Positions 37,976 through 50,070 of a DNA stretch of 64,000 nt are shown piece by piece (position 1 is the stretch's first letter; each line of letters begins with the position of its first letter). The stretch is from Apis mellifera (lineage: Eukaryota; Arthropoda; Insecta; Hymenoptera; Apidae): the NCBI RefSeq assembly GCF_003254395.2, contig NC_037647.1:11467050-11531049 (forward strand). The letters run 5' to 3'. The translations under genes were made by a program, and so were the position numbers. Under the pieces are notes generated by a model. The model was not told where the DNA came from and searched no databases. It worked only from the letters and a program-made list of their open reading frames with translations.

Positions 37976-39099
37976 GTAAGTTGGCCTTAAATTCTCGGAA
38001 AATTTTTCAATTTCTCAACAGGAGGAAATTGTTTTCCTCGAGAGCAGCATTCCGCGCGTACGTGTCCGCTTAATTTTCCAAGAATCGGTAAATGGAGAAG
38101 AAACGCGATTTTATCTATTTTATTTTTCTCCGACGAAGAATTCACAATGAGCGTGAATTAAAAAAATTTCGAAAAACCGAGAAGAAGAAAATATCGATCC
38201 GTTGTTAAATAAAAAAATTTGAAAAGATCGTTAGATATTTCCACGATTCTCTTTCGCCAATTGGCTCGCGCAACCGTTTTACACGGTTTAGATTAGAGGC
38301 GCTCGTTAAAGAAGTTTAATCGGTGCAATTACGACACGCTCGATCGAGCATCCGTCAAAGCGGGAGAACTCGGCCACTCGGTGTACACGCGATCTCATTT
38401 CGTTCCAACAATAATTCAACGCAACACGGACGAATGTAAATAAATATTTCGTTGATAAATAATTAATATAAACAAATTTTATAATATCCTGTATATCGAA
38501 TTTTTTATTATGAAAATAATGTATGCTTAAAAATCATGAAATAAATAATAACATCATTCTTATTATTATTTCTAAAACATTGAATTTTGCGGGAAATTTA
38601 AATCTCCAATTATGGGATCGCTTGCACTTCTAATAATATCTTTTAATCGAGGAATTATTAGATCCATTACTTCTTCAAAATTATTTTTTTTTTCAATTTG
38701 TATAGAGTTGTATAAAGTTTCTAGGAAACGTTAAAAATAATGATAATAAAAAAAATACATTAATGATATTAAATAATGTTAATAATAATAATTTCAAAAA
38801 AAAGAACGAATTTCGGGTCGGGTTTTTATTCTTAATAGATGATCGTGAAATAAATGTAGAAACAGGTTATATAAATATTTATTATAATTTATTTTATATA
38901 TAAATTTGAAAAATTAATTGTCGCCGGTTACGAAATTCTTAATTTGTTTTAAAGGTAGACGTGATATTAAATTTTTTATTATTATTATTCAATAGCGATC
39001 TATAACAATTGATTTAGGGGGAGTAAATCGAGAGAATTAATAATAAGGGCGGGCGATTTTCTAAACGAGACGTTCCACGTCCCCTCTCCTCAATGATCT
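37976..39099. other. Spacer downstream of the yellow gene
   Basis: Mixed composition to about 38420, then A/T-rich. No exon recognised. It presumably contains the 3' UTR of the minus-strand yellow gene near 38900-39099; a TTTATT (AATAAA on the minus strand) was not pinned down with confidence. Confidence 0.4.
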
Positions 39100-42000
39100 T
39101 CAATTATTCTCCCACCAAAGGGAATTGCCAACGAAGCCCCAGGCCGAGTTCTCGCAAATTGTGCCCGCGATCGCGTCTCGAACCGGCATCGTCAATATTC
39201 TAAAGTTCACGTCGGTGTAATTCAACGTTGACAACAAGAAAACTGGCATTCTGTCCGATATGATCCACAATAGACCACGATTTATCTAAAGAAAAAGAAA
39301 AAAAAATTTATTTCTGGAAGAGAAAATAACAATTTTAAGAAATTGAGATTTTAAGAAAACGAGATTTTAGGGGAGAAAAAAAAATCTGTTGAAAGAATCT
39401 TATGGAAAAAAAGAATGATTTTTTTGTATTACATCCTTGCCTAATAAAAAGAAGAAGAAAAAAAAATGGAATTTTTACCTTAACGTCTGCCGGAAATATC
39501 ATAGCTTCGTCGTGTCTGGCAACGACCGCTTGATTCTCGGGCGAGTACGGTAACAAGGAGTTCCAGCAGCCGACCGCATTCTGGTCGATCAGATTGAAAA
39601 ATTGGAGGCCGTTTTCGTCCATAACGGAGGCAGTGCAGTGGCCGAGCTCTCCCCTCTCGGGAAGAATCTAATCGAAAAGAAAAAAAAAAAAAGAGAAAAA
39701 AAACACTCTCGAGATCGAGAAACGAGGAATTTTTAAAAGGAATCGTATGTATCAACCTGGAACTCGTGATAACTGTTCTGCGACAAGTTCTCGTCCCTTA
39801 AAATTCTCGTCGAAACAGCGAATTCTCTTCTGCTGCTGAGAGGATGGAAGAACAACGTTCTGTATCCGTTGACGGCTATGGGCGACAAGCTCATGCCGAA
39901 AATCCCTTCCTCCCCCCATTGGAAATTCAGGCCGCCGATATTGTAGTCGCCGGCCAACGGGTCGGGCATGAAGTAACTGTGGGTTATTCTCCAAGATCTG
40001 TTCTGCTCCCACGAGTAAACGATCAATCCGTATCCGAGCTCGTCGGACATGTAGGCGAACGCGTCGTTGCAACCACCTTTCCCCAAATCGACGGCAATGT
40101 TGGCGATAAACGTATTCTGTAGATCGATTAAAAAGAACGTCGATTAAACGGGAGAATTCGTATATTTTCTTATTTAAAGTTACGATAATTAGAAAATTTC
40201 GAATTAATGATTCATTCGAGTCGATAATTTTATCGTTTTCTTCCCATAACGATCCCTGTATCTTTGGAATTATTTAATAAAGTTCGGTGTTCTTTCTTAC
40301 ATTCGGATATATAGGGCAAAGAGTTAGCTTTAAAATAAAGAAATAAATTAGCTGTTACTGAGGTAGTTACGCAATAATTTTTACTATTATCTATACTAAT
40401 TATCAATATCGAAATTTTACCTTTTTATCGCTCTTATGCTCAAATAATTGCAAATACGCGTAAAATTTATTTTCTCGTATAATATAGGACGAAACAGTTG
40501 CGTCTAAAAAAATGTAAACACACGAGAGAGTGGCAGATGGCGTTGAAAGACGCGAGTGCGACTACCACCGAGATGGGTCGCAATGCGCATGCCTTTCGTC
40601 CTGTTCAGTGGCTTCGGCGAAGCCGTAACAATTAAATTTTCCTCGTCACTGGTTACGATCAAAACAATACGTGCCATGTTGATGTCTTCGGCCCTCAGTC
40701 TGTACTGTCTCAAAAGTTTATCGCTGGTCAGGTCGAAGATGTTGAGAGTGTAAGGACACGCTTGTATCGTTGTGTTTCCGATACCTATCGTACCTGTATC
40801 CAGTACCCACAATCTATCGCAACTATCTGCGTGTATTCTGGAACAATAGGAATCATCGTATAGACATTGTCGACATCGCGGTTTCAATTTATTATTAATA
40901 CGATTATTGTTCCCTTCTCTTTGTCTCTTGATCTAATCTAGATCCAGATCTCGTCTCATTAATATTTGATACCTATTCGATAATGTTATAACGCGTAACG
41001 AAATTCTAATAACACGATGAAATCTTTTGTATTGCAAAGGAGGGGGGAGGGGAAGCGAGAGAATCTTCCCACAGATTCGTTAGCGATAGGTAAATGCATT
41101 ATTCAAGCGAGAACGAACCAACTGTTCTATAAGAATATATACGTGATATAAGATCTTATTTTCTCTCCTTTCGTTTCGTTCTCGTGTTCTTACAATCAAA
41201 CGTAACGATTCATATTTATTGAGTCGTTCGGAAAGTATTTTTTAAATATATATATTATTTAATCGCTTGATTACACGATTACATTCGTGCGAAAAAAGTA
41301 CTTTCGAATACTCGGAATAAGCCAATATTTTTACTGAATCTAAGCCAATACTTTACTGAATTGGATCGACAAAATAATTGACGATACCTGTAGGCGGTGG
41401 TGATCGCGCTACCGCAAGCTCCAGCTTTATTCTGCGCCCAATTGGGATAAGGAGTGAGCTTTGGGCTACCTCCTCGATTCGTGTCGAGCGATATGTAGGT
41501 CAACGTCGCTGGTATTCCTGCGACAAAAGCAAATTAAAACGTACACGTTGCTGGAGAAAAATTAATGTAAATTAAATTACATTGGTATTGTCGCGAAGAA
41601 AACCTTCATGCATGACGGATCGAAGGAGAAACAAAGCGGATATCTGACCTTTCTAAATTTTTATTTATATCATTATATCGTTGAACATTTTTACAAAACT
41701 TGTACCTGATACGATTTATGGGCAAACGGGTGAAAAAAGGGTAGGGCAAGAGAAAGCGGTTCGAGTAGAATTCTTTTAAAATTGACACGTCGCATTTGCG
41801 TGTGGTCAAGGTTGCACGTGCAATTCGTGACGACAAGTTTGACATTTCTTGTGCAACTTTGGAAAAAATGCTCGAAATTTTCAGATCAAAATCACGCTTC
41901 CAGTCAGACTAGCTCTCACCTAGCTCTCTCTCTCTATATATGTAATATATACATAGGACTCCCCGTGAATAATATTTTACAATTTGCCCGGAATTTATTC

Positions 42001-42839
42001 GAACGGAATAACCTTCCCCCTTCCCGTTTAATATCTCGCCACGTCCCGAACGAACCTGACATCCCGCGAAACAATGGAAACGGAACAAAAGCAGCAATGG
42101 TCGCGTAAAAAGGAAAAAAAAAACAATTGCCCTTAAAACAATACCGACCAAGGTGGCCTTTGACGCGTTTCGAGAATGGGAATGGGAAATTTGCGAGAGG
42201 AAATTTTGAGAATTTTTTTTCAAAGTAAAGTAAAAGTGAATGAATTACGATTAAAAAAATAACAATTCAAATAACGAGCATTTTAAGGAGGAAAAAGAGA
42301 TAAAAATAGAGGAAGATAAAATTTTGTCGAAATTGTAAGAATCTAAGGACGGAAAAATTTCAACGAATGATTTTTTTTTTTTTTTCATATTTTACGCAAC
42401 AACAATGGGCTGGCTCGCGCCAAACGGGTATATAATAGAGGAACAAGAAGGAGGGGGGAATAAAGGAGCGCAGGAGTGAATGAGCCCCATTCACCCTTCT
42501 AGGAAGGGAGGAGCGGGGAAGGGGGAGGAGAAATTTTGGGGGTCGAGGCGGAGGAGGTTGACAGAGACGTAGAAATGCCCCATTGAAATCCGCTCGCGCG
42601 GTTTTCGCCACTTTTTGTCGCGAGCCGGAAGCCGGCCAGACAGTGATTCTGAAGCCCGGCCGCTGCCCGATCTTCTTCTATTTACCGGCCAGTTTCCGCC
42701 ATCACCGCACTCGTCCCGCAAGTCGTGCGCAACGCCGCCATTTTTATCGAGCGACGTTATCTCCGTATTCCAACATTTTTCTTCTTGGAAATCGATTACA
42801 AGCATAGTAATATATTTGAAATATAATATAGTATAATAA

Positions 42840-42884
<45 letters not shown>

Positions 42885-42974
42885 GAAATATAGTATAATA
42901 TAGTATAGTATAGTAAATATATATATATATATATATATATAATTTGAAATATAGTATAATATAGTATAGTATAG

Positions 42975-43012
<38 letters not shown>

Positions 43013-43285
43013 ATTAGCTTGGTATAATTTAAAAATTTTTTTTTGTAAATGTAAATCGATTATAATGGTAGTAATACCACGCTCTCGTCTGATTTGATTA
43101 TAGTAAATATTTATAGTATATAAATATTATAGTATATATTACTATACGTTCTCCAAAAATATAGTATAGTAAATTTACGAATTTTAAATCGGCCATTTTT
43201 ATCTCTATGTAATTTCAACATATTTTTTTCTAAATATAAATCGATTACAAGTATAGTAATTTGAAATATAATATAGTATAGTATA

Positions 43286-43324
<39 letters not shown>

Positions 43325-44459
43325 ATTAGCTTGGTGTAATTTAAAAATTTTTTTTTGTAAATCGATTATAATCGTAGTAATACCATGCTCTTGTCTGATT
43401 TGATTATAATAAATATTTGTATATATTACTATACGTTCTCCAAAAATATAGTATAGTAAATTTACGAATTTTAAATCGGCCATTTTTATCTCTATGTAAT
43501 TTCAACATATTTTTTTCTAAATATAAATCGATTACAAGTATAGTAATTTGAAATATAGTATAGTATAGTAAATATATATATATATACAATATTAGCTTGG
43601 TGTAATTTTAAAAATTTTTTTTTGTAAATGTAAATCGATTATAATCATAATAATATTACGCTCTCGTCTGGTTTGATTATAGTAAATATTCGTATATATA
43701 TATTACTATACGTTCTTCAAAAGTATAGTATAGTAAATTTACGAATTTTAAATCGGCCATTTTTATCTCTATGTAATTTCAACATTTTTCTTTTTGTAAA
43801 TTTAAATCGATTACAAGGATCGTAATATATTTGAAATATAATATAATATAGTAAATATATATATATATACACACAACATTAATTTTGTGTAATTTCAACA
43901 TTTTTCTTTTTATAAATGTAAATCAATTACAAATATCGTATACCATTGTAAATATTTGGAAAAAGTACATTAAATTTTGTATAAAAAGTATGGTAAATTT
44001 ACGAATTTTAAATCGTACGTATCGCGGCCATTTTTATTTTTTCGTATAATAATTTTGACATTTTTTTTCAATACAAAATATTCGAAAGAATTATAATAAT
44101 ATAATAATATAATACATATATTATTATATTGTTACTATATTATATACTTTTGGAGATAGTAAATTGAAAAGAAAAGTGTTTACGTTCGACTTACCGTTAC
44201 GCCATCTTGGCACGGTAACGAAGAGTTTGTTCCTCCAAATTTCTATACCAACGGGCAACGCGTTCTCCGGTATGTATTCCCCTTTCATCATTGCCATTGT
44301 TTTGCTCGCCTCGTCCGGATAAGCGTAGTCCAATGTCCTCCAGAAAAATCTTTCCAACAGCGGGGCCTGCCCGAACTGAGTTCCCCATCTTTGGATTCCG
44401 TGCACGCTTTCGTTTCCCAGATAAAGCAGACTCGCGAGAAGGACGAACTCGCGAAACAT
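39100..44459 (-). CDS. yellow: Yellow protein, Yellow/MRJP family
   Basis: Six exons in transcript order: 44459-44195, 41517-41388, 40837-40675, 40116-39757, 39667-39479, 39285-39100, giving 430 residues with the stop TGA at 39102-39100. A hydrophobic N-terminus (about 1-21) is a signal peptide, so the protein is secreted. Family landmarks: YIPENALPVG, FVTVPRWRNG (about 80-89), WVLDTGTIGIGNTT (142-155), NTFIANIAVDLGK (187-199), DELGYGLIVYSWE (211-223), LNFQWGEEGIFGMSLSP, FNLIDQNAVGCWNS, SDRMPVFLLS. The order and wording fit Drosophila Yellow best, but the long C-terminal tail of the fly protein is missing. Known role: cuticle melanisation and behaviour in flies; family members include bee royal jelly proteins. 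All junctions are GT-AG except after exon 3. There the length-preserving splice, ATG then GC at 40674-40673, is a GC donor; a GT donor after 40657 would add six residues and give 436. Intron 1 (2.7 kb) contains a tandem array. Orthology to yellow versus a paralogue is likely but not certain. Confidence 0.92.
42360..42790. other. GC-rich segment in yellow intron 1
   Basis: A sharp rise in GC and CpG (about 42470-42760) between A/T-rich flanks. Several overlapping open frames on both strands arise from the composition; none shows a family motif or plausible signal peptide plus splice sites. It might be an enhancer or CpG-rich promoter-like element; that is inference. Confidence 0.35.
42838..43900 (+). 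repeat. TA-rich tandem array in yellow intron 1
   Basis: Roughly 200-300-base units repeat about four times. Each has a (TA)n run, CAATATTAGCTTGGTGTAAT, TTTTTTTTTGTAAATG, TCGATTATAATCGTAGTAAT, a CGCTCTCGTCTGATTTGATT block, ACTATACGTTCTCCAAAA, ACGAATTTTAAATCGGCCAT, TTTTATCTCTATGTAATTTC and AAATCGATTACAAGTATAGT. The TA runs at about 42841-42881, 42918-42940, 42978-43008, 43288-43320 and 43573-43587 differ in length between units. Minus-strand open frames rich in YIYIYI are a product of the TA runs. Confidence 0.9.
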
Positions 44460-46310
44460 TTCGATCGATATTTACGCGACGTTTAATTTAAGCGGACGAG
44501 AGAACCTTCGAGAGAAAAATAGGAATAGAATTTTTTTTCATCCGTTTCTTTATTTATATCTTTCTTAAATAAATTTTTCGATGGAAAAGAAAAAATCTCG
44601 AACAGAAGACGTGTTAATTGTTCGTGTTAATTCTTTTTTTCTCTTTGAATAATTCAACGACGGTCGAAAGGAAAATTAAGTTATAGTTAATTCAAACTTG
44701 TTACGTATATCTGATAATGAATGCATGCCGATTATTATCGGTATTGTTGTTCTATTAAATTCTTGCCTTCACAATGTTGATAAACGAGATTGAAATAAAT
44801 TATACCAGATATATATTTATATAAATTGCACGAAGGATGATTTATCGAAAGTTACGATCCCCCCCCCCCCCCCCTCTTATTATTCCCGTATTAGTTTAAG
44901 TTTAGTTAAACGCGTTCGTTTCCTTTTTCTTTGTTTTTTTCTTTTAATTTCTCGAACAAACACCACTTTCCTTTGTTTTCCCTCCTTTTTCAACGTAGCT
45001 CAGTGGAATCATGCTCACGCGAGCGGATCGTCCGTCGGACGATCAATCATCGCATCGTAGATAAAAATCGCAATATATAACTCATAACGAGCCGCGAATA
45101 TTTTATTTTCAACGATGGGATATCGTTTTCGATACCGTCTTTTTTCTTTTGATAAATGAAAATGCATAATCGTTCGGAAAATTCAACGAGTCAAGATAAA
45201 AAAGATTTACGCATTTTATTTCTCGATCTCTCTCGACGGAACGAATACGTACGCGAAATTGGACTTTTTTTTAATAGTTTCGAACTAGTTTCTCGTAGAA
45301 AGTAAACACGATATATATATATGCGCGTATACACAAATGTTTATGCAAATAGAGGAGAGGTGGGCGGGATTTATATAATGCGTGTTGCAAATCTTGTACT
45401 CGCGTGATAAATTGTGTGAATTACATTCCGGTTGATCGAGCGCGGAAAGTAATGGCGCGTGCCAAGTTGAAAATATATGTGTCGCAACGAAATTTCTCGA
45501 AAAATTTCCATGAAAACTCGTGTATAACCGGACAACTTGTCAATTTGCAATTCATATTACACACACGTTTCTTAATAATCCAGAAAATGAATATCGAATA
45601 ACTCTCGTTCTTTGTGTAGAATCACAAATAAGTGAATTAATCTTAATTAAACCGATTATATATCAATTAAAATTGGCATCTAACGAAACGGGGAAATTTT
45701 CTCGTCGAGGAAATCGTACGAAAATCTTGGAGAGGAGATGAAAAATTCGATCGATAGAAAATTCACAAAAAATTCACAAACGAAGAAAAAGGAAAAGATC
45801 GATCGATAAACATGTTACACAACGAACGTGTTCGACAAATTAACTCACAAATTAATTTTAATAAAACCGTCGTATAAAAACGATTCGAAATCTCAGAAGT
45901 AAACGTTTGAAAAGTGGTGGCGATTATTATAGTTTGCAGGAACGATTTATCAGACGAAACGATACCTCTTCCTGGCCGGGTGAGCCGAGTGTCTTTGACA
46001 GGGGTTGACGTTGTCCTCGCCTTTCCAACTATTCGTAGAAAGTCAGTTAACGAACAGTGCTGGTAAACTGTTAGTTCGTTCAAATGGGTACTGGTATATA
46101 TGCCACTCGGTCCGTGTATTCGACACGTGTGCTGCACGCACCTTCACCCGCGTGTGTGTGCGCGCGCGTCCGCGCTCGCCCCCCTCCCCCCCCCCTCTGT
46201 TTCGAACGCGAATCTGTCGGGTCTGCACTCGTCCCACTCGTCGCGTGCTGCTGAAATTCCTTCGATTTCGCGAAACTTCTTTCGCGCGCGCGCGCCCCCC
46301 CTCCCCCCTT
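44460..46310 (-). promoter_or_regulatory. Upstream region of yellow
   Basis: Sequence 5' of the yellow start. The exact promoter is not identifiable. It includes a C16 tract at 44859-44874 and a GC-rich CpG-dense block at about 46100-46310 with CGCGCG and C-rich runs. No exon recognised. Confidence 0.3.
44859..44874 (+). repeat. C16 homopolymer
   Basis: Sixteen consecutive C on the plus strand (G16 on the minus strand), rare in an A/T-rich genome. Such tracts can form i-motif or G-quadruplex structures and are often length-variable. Confidence 0.9.
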
Positions 46311-48090
46311 CTTCTTCGTATTTTTAATACGAAATTAAATATTTTACGTAAATGGAGAAAAATTGATAATGATGATTTAGGTGTTGGGGAAATTTCTTTC
46401 TATTTTTAATACGAGATTAAACGATATTTTACGTAAATGGAGAAAAAGGAAATCGATAATGATTTTGGTGTTGGGGAAACTTCTTCGTATTTTTATGAAA
46501 TTAAATATTTTACGTGAATGGAGAAAAATTGATAATGATGATTTTGGTGTTGGGGAAATTTCTTTCTATTTTTAATACGAGATTAAACGATATTTTAGGT
46601 AAATGGAGAAAAAGGAAATCGATAATGATTTTTGGTGTTGGGGAAATTTCTTCCTATTTTTAATATGAGATTAAACGATATTTTACGTAAATGGAGAAAA
46701 AGGAAATCGATAATGATTTTTGGTGTTGGGGAAATTTCTTCGTATTTTTAATACGAAATTAAATATTTTACGTGAATGGAGAAGAAGAAAATTGATAATG
46801 ATGATTTTTGGTGTTGAGGAAATTTCTTCCTATTTTTAATATGAGATTAAACGATATTTTAGGTAAATGGAGAAAAAGGAAATCGATAATGATTTTTGGT
46901 GTTGGGGAAACTTCTTCCTATTTTTAATATGAAATTAAACGATATTTTAATTGTAAATATAAAAAAAAAAATCGATAATGATTTTTGGTATTTTTTAGCG
47001 AAATTTTTTCCCCCCTCTCCTTCCTCTTCTATTTTTAATATGAAATTAAACGACATTTTACGTAAATGGATACCGATACCAAAATGAAAAAAAAAATCGA
47101 TAATGATTTTTGGTATTTTTTCGCGAAACTTTTCTCCCCTCCCCCCTTTCTATTTTTAATATGAAATTAAACGAAATTATTTTTAATTGTAAATATTTTT
47201 TTAATTGTAAATATAAAAAAAAAAATCGATAATGATTTTCGGTGTTCGCGAAATTTCCCTCTCCCTCCTCTCCCTCTTCCTATTTTTAATATGAAATTAA
47301 ACGATATTTTACGTAAATATAAAAAAAAAGAAAATTGATAATGATTTTTGGTGTTCACGAAACTTTTTCCTATTTTTAATATGAAATTAAACGATATTTT
47401 AATTATAAATATAAAAAAAAATCGATAATGATTTTTGGTATTTTTTCGCGAAACTTCCCCCACCCCCTCTTTTTATTTTTAATATGAAATTAAACGATAT
47501 TTTATATAAATATCAAAAAAAAAAGAAAATTCATAATGATTTTTGGCGTTCTTCCTATTTTTAATATGAAATTAAACGATATTTTACGTAAATATAAAAA
47601 AAAAAAAAAAGAAAATTGGTAATGATTTTTGGTTTTCTTCCCATTTTTAATATGAAAATAAAATTAAAGAACATTTTACATTAAGAAAAAGAAAAAAAAT
47701 CGATAATGATTTTTGATATTCGCGAAATTTCCCTCTGCCCTCTCCCCCCCTATTTCTATTTTTAATATGAAATTAAACGATATTTTATGTAACTATCAAA
47801 AAAAAAAAAATTCATAATCATTTTTGGTGTTGGCGAAACTTTTTCCTATTTTTAATATGTAAATATAAAAAAAAAAAGAAAATTGATAATTGGTACTCTT
47901 CCCATTTTTAATACGAAATTAAACGACATTTTACGAAAATACGAAAAAGAAAAAAAATCGATAATGATTTTTAATGTTCGCGAAACTTTTCTCCCCTCCC
48001 CCCTTCTATTTTTAATATTAAAAATTAAACGAAATTATTTTAATTGTAAATATCAAAAAAGAAAAAAATCGATAATGATTTTAGTGTTTA
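46311..48090 (+). repeat. Minisatellite, about 90-bp unit, about 19 copies
   Basis: Unit landmarks: TATTTTTAATACGAAATTAAA, then ACGATATTTTACGTAAAT, then GGAGAAAAAGGAAATCGATA, then ATGATTTTTGGTGTTGGGGA and AATTTCTTCC. Spacing is close to 80-90 bases from 46320 to 46930 and grows to about 90-125 later as a CCCCTCTCC insert and longer A-runs appear. The later copies also replace GGTGTTGGGGAAA with GGTATTTTTTCGCGAAA. The chain of variants suggests local, stepwise amplification. Confidence 0.92.
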
Positions 48091-49600
48091 GAAAAGATTT
48101 AGAAAGAAAGAGAAAGAGGGAAGGGAGGAGGAAGGGAGGAATAAACGATGAGAAAAATGACGATAATTTAAAATTATGAGTTTTTAATAATCGTTAAACT
48201 GGCGTATAACGGTGGAAGCAACGTGCGATTAAATGTTATAGCTCGAGGCTATAATTAATTTGTAGCAAGCATTCTCCGTATTTACGACGTAACCAGACAG
48301 AGAATGAAGAAAGTAATGGTAGGTGATTGATAGTGCGGCGTTATCGAGCGAGAAAGAGAAAGGGAAGGGAAGAGAGGTTGTCCATTGTTCGAGTGAGAAA
48401 ATGGGATTGCAAAGAAAAAAAAAAAGACTCTAGGAATTGCATTTGATAGATTTGCACGGTCACGCGATTTGTTGTTGTGTCGTAAATGGAGCTATATCTC
48501 GCCCCGTGACGCGACATCGAAACAAAGTATATTAAAAAAAAAAAGAAAAATGTAAAAATCAAGAAGATTAGAGGGATATTCGCGTCACGTCAACTTGCAA
48601 CTTCATTTTGCTCTCGATTAAACGCGTCTACTTGCGCCTATCCCCCCTCCCTGCAATCCCTCCCCCCCCTCGTTTCGCACGTTTGTTGTGAAGGATCGAA
48701 GAAAATCGAAACGAAATGGCGAAACAGGAAGATCAAGATTCAGTGATTACAGCGTGTCAACGATAAAGATAGCTCTGGATCTAGTAATAATTATCGGAAT
48801 TCCACGTTAATCACGAGTTTTTGCTAGTTTGTACACTCGTGCACAATATCTCTGTGTATTATACGCGTTTGTATTAAAGTTCATTCCTTCTGGAAATTAT
48901 ATATTGGAGTATAAATATAAATATACATAAGTGGTAAGAACGAAAGTTCCACCAATTAAGATGGATAAAAAAAAAGGGATATATTCGATAAATAAATTTA
49001 TAGACACGTGAAGAATTTATTATTTGTTCGTTCTTATTAAAGTACTCGGTTATAAAGTGTTGTTTCGCGTTTTCGTTTCGTAATTTTTGAAATCACGTTA
49101 AATATAAATAAATTGTAATAAGAGAAAACAACTTTTTTTTTAGATTAAAGTTTTTAATTAAAAGAAAAAAAATATATATATGGGCTTGTTTGGGTATACA
49201 ACATTTTTAAATTAATAATTTACTCGATTGATTCAAAATGGAGATTTTTATCGTTACATTTTATCATCGAAATAAACAAGGCTTTTTTTAGCGAGAAATA
49301 TGTAAAAAAAAAAAAAAACGCAAGAACGCGGAAACAAAGATTATCAAAAGTTTATTTCGGAACTGGACAATCATTAAATGTTAACGGGACGACGACACGC
49401 GTTGTACGTTTTGCACGCAAAACAGGGATCTCGTTATCTTCTCGCGCTGGGTGACGTACGAAATTGTACTTAACCCATTTTCATCGTCTCTCCTTCACGA
49501 TCACGATCCATTAATCACGGCGGAAGCGTTTCGCACAAGGTGCAATCAATGTTTCCCTCGAAATGAGATTAATTGCATCGGCGGCACTGAAAAAAAAGCA
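48091..49600. other. Gene-free spacer
   Basis: No exon, tRNA or mobile element recognised. Composition is mixed with A-homopolymers and a C-rich stretch near 48640-48670. Confidence 0.4.
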
Positions 49601-49629
49601 CGATATTTTTCTTTAATTACGTTCAAACG

Positions 49630-50070
49630 ATACGTGAAGCGATGCGTATCGATTGATCGCGCATGCGAGGTTATTAGATATGCAAGTGTAACACGAAAAA
49701 AAATTGATATTCGAAGGTTAGATACTTTTTCATACGTAGATCCAAAATATAAAATTTACTACTTGCCCTACTCTGGAACGAAATAAAGATAAAATGTCAT
49801 AATTTTTCTACAATTCCGTCCAACTGGTATGTGAAGCGATGCGTATCCATTGATCGCGCATGCGTATCCATTGGACGCGCATGCGTAATAGGGTATGCGA
49901 GTGTGACGTCAAATTAGTATCCAAAGCTACATGTCGAGTGATCGCGCATGCGTATTAGATGTGCAACATCAAAAAATTGGTATCTTAGGTTAGATGTTTC
50001 TTCGTACGTAGAATGAAATAAAATTTACTACTTGCCCTTATTATTCTTACGGAAATGAAATAAAAATAAA
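49630..50070 (+). repeat. Diverged tandem duplication with NRF1-like sites
   Basis: A block of about 165 bases (49633-49790) recurs at about 49829-50060. Shared pieces in order: GTGAAGCGATGCGTATC, ATTGATCGCGCATGCG, TATGCAAGTGT or TATGCGAGTGT, GGTTAGAT, TCATACGTAGA or TCGTACGTAGA, and AAAATTTACTACTTGCCCT. The second copy is expanded internally. CGCGCATGCG occurs at 49658-49667, 49855-49864, 49876-49885 and 49943-49952, and TGACGTCA at 49904-49911. Confidence 0.8.

Noticed and set aside
40504..40674. Extension of yellow exon 3 to the stop near 40504
   Set aside because: The frame after AEDIN-M loses all family similarity while the missing blocks resume exactly at 40116, so this is intron read-through rather than a truncated protein.
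42796..43589. Minus-strand frames rich in YIYIYI
   Set aside because: Translation of TA dinucleotide runs.
46311..48090. Possible CRISPR-like direct repeats
   Set aside because: Units are contiguous minisatellite copies with drifting sequence, not identical repeats with unique spacers, and the genome is eukaryotic.
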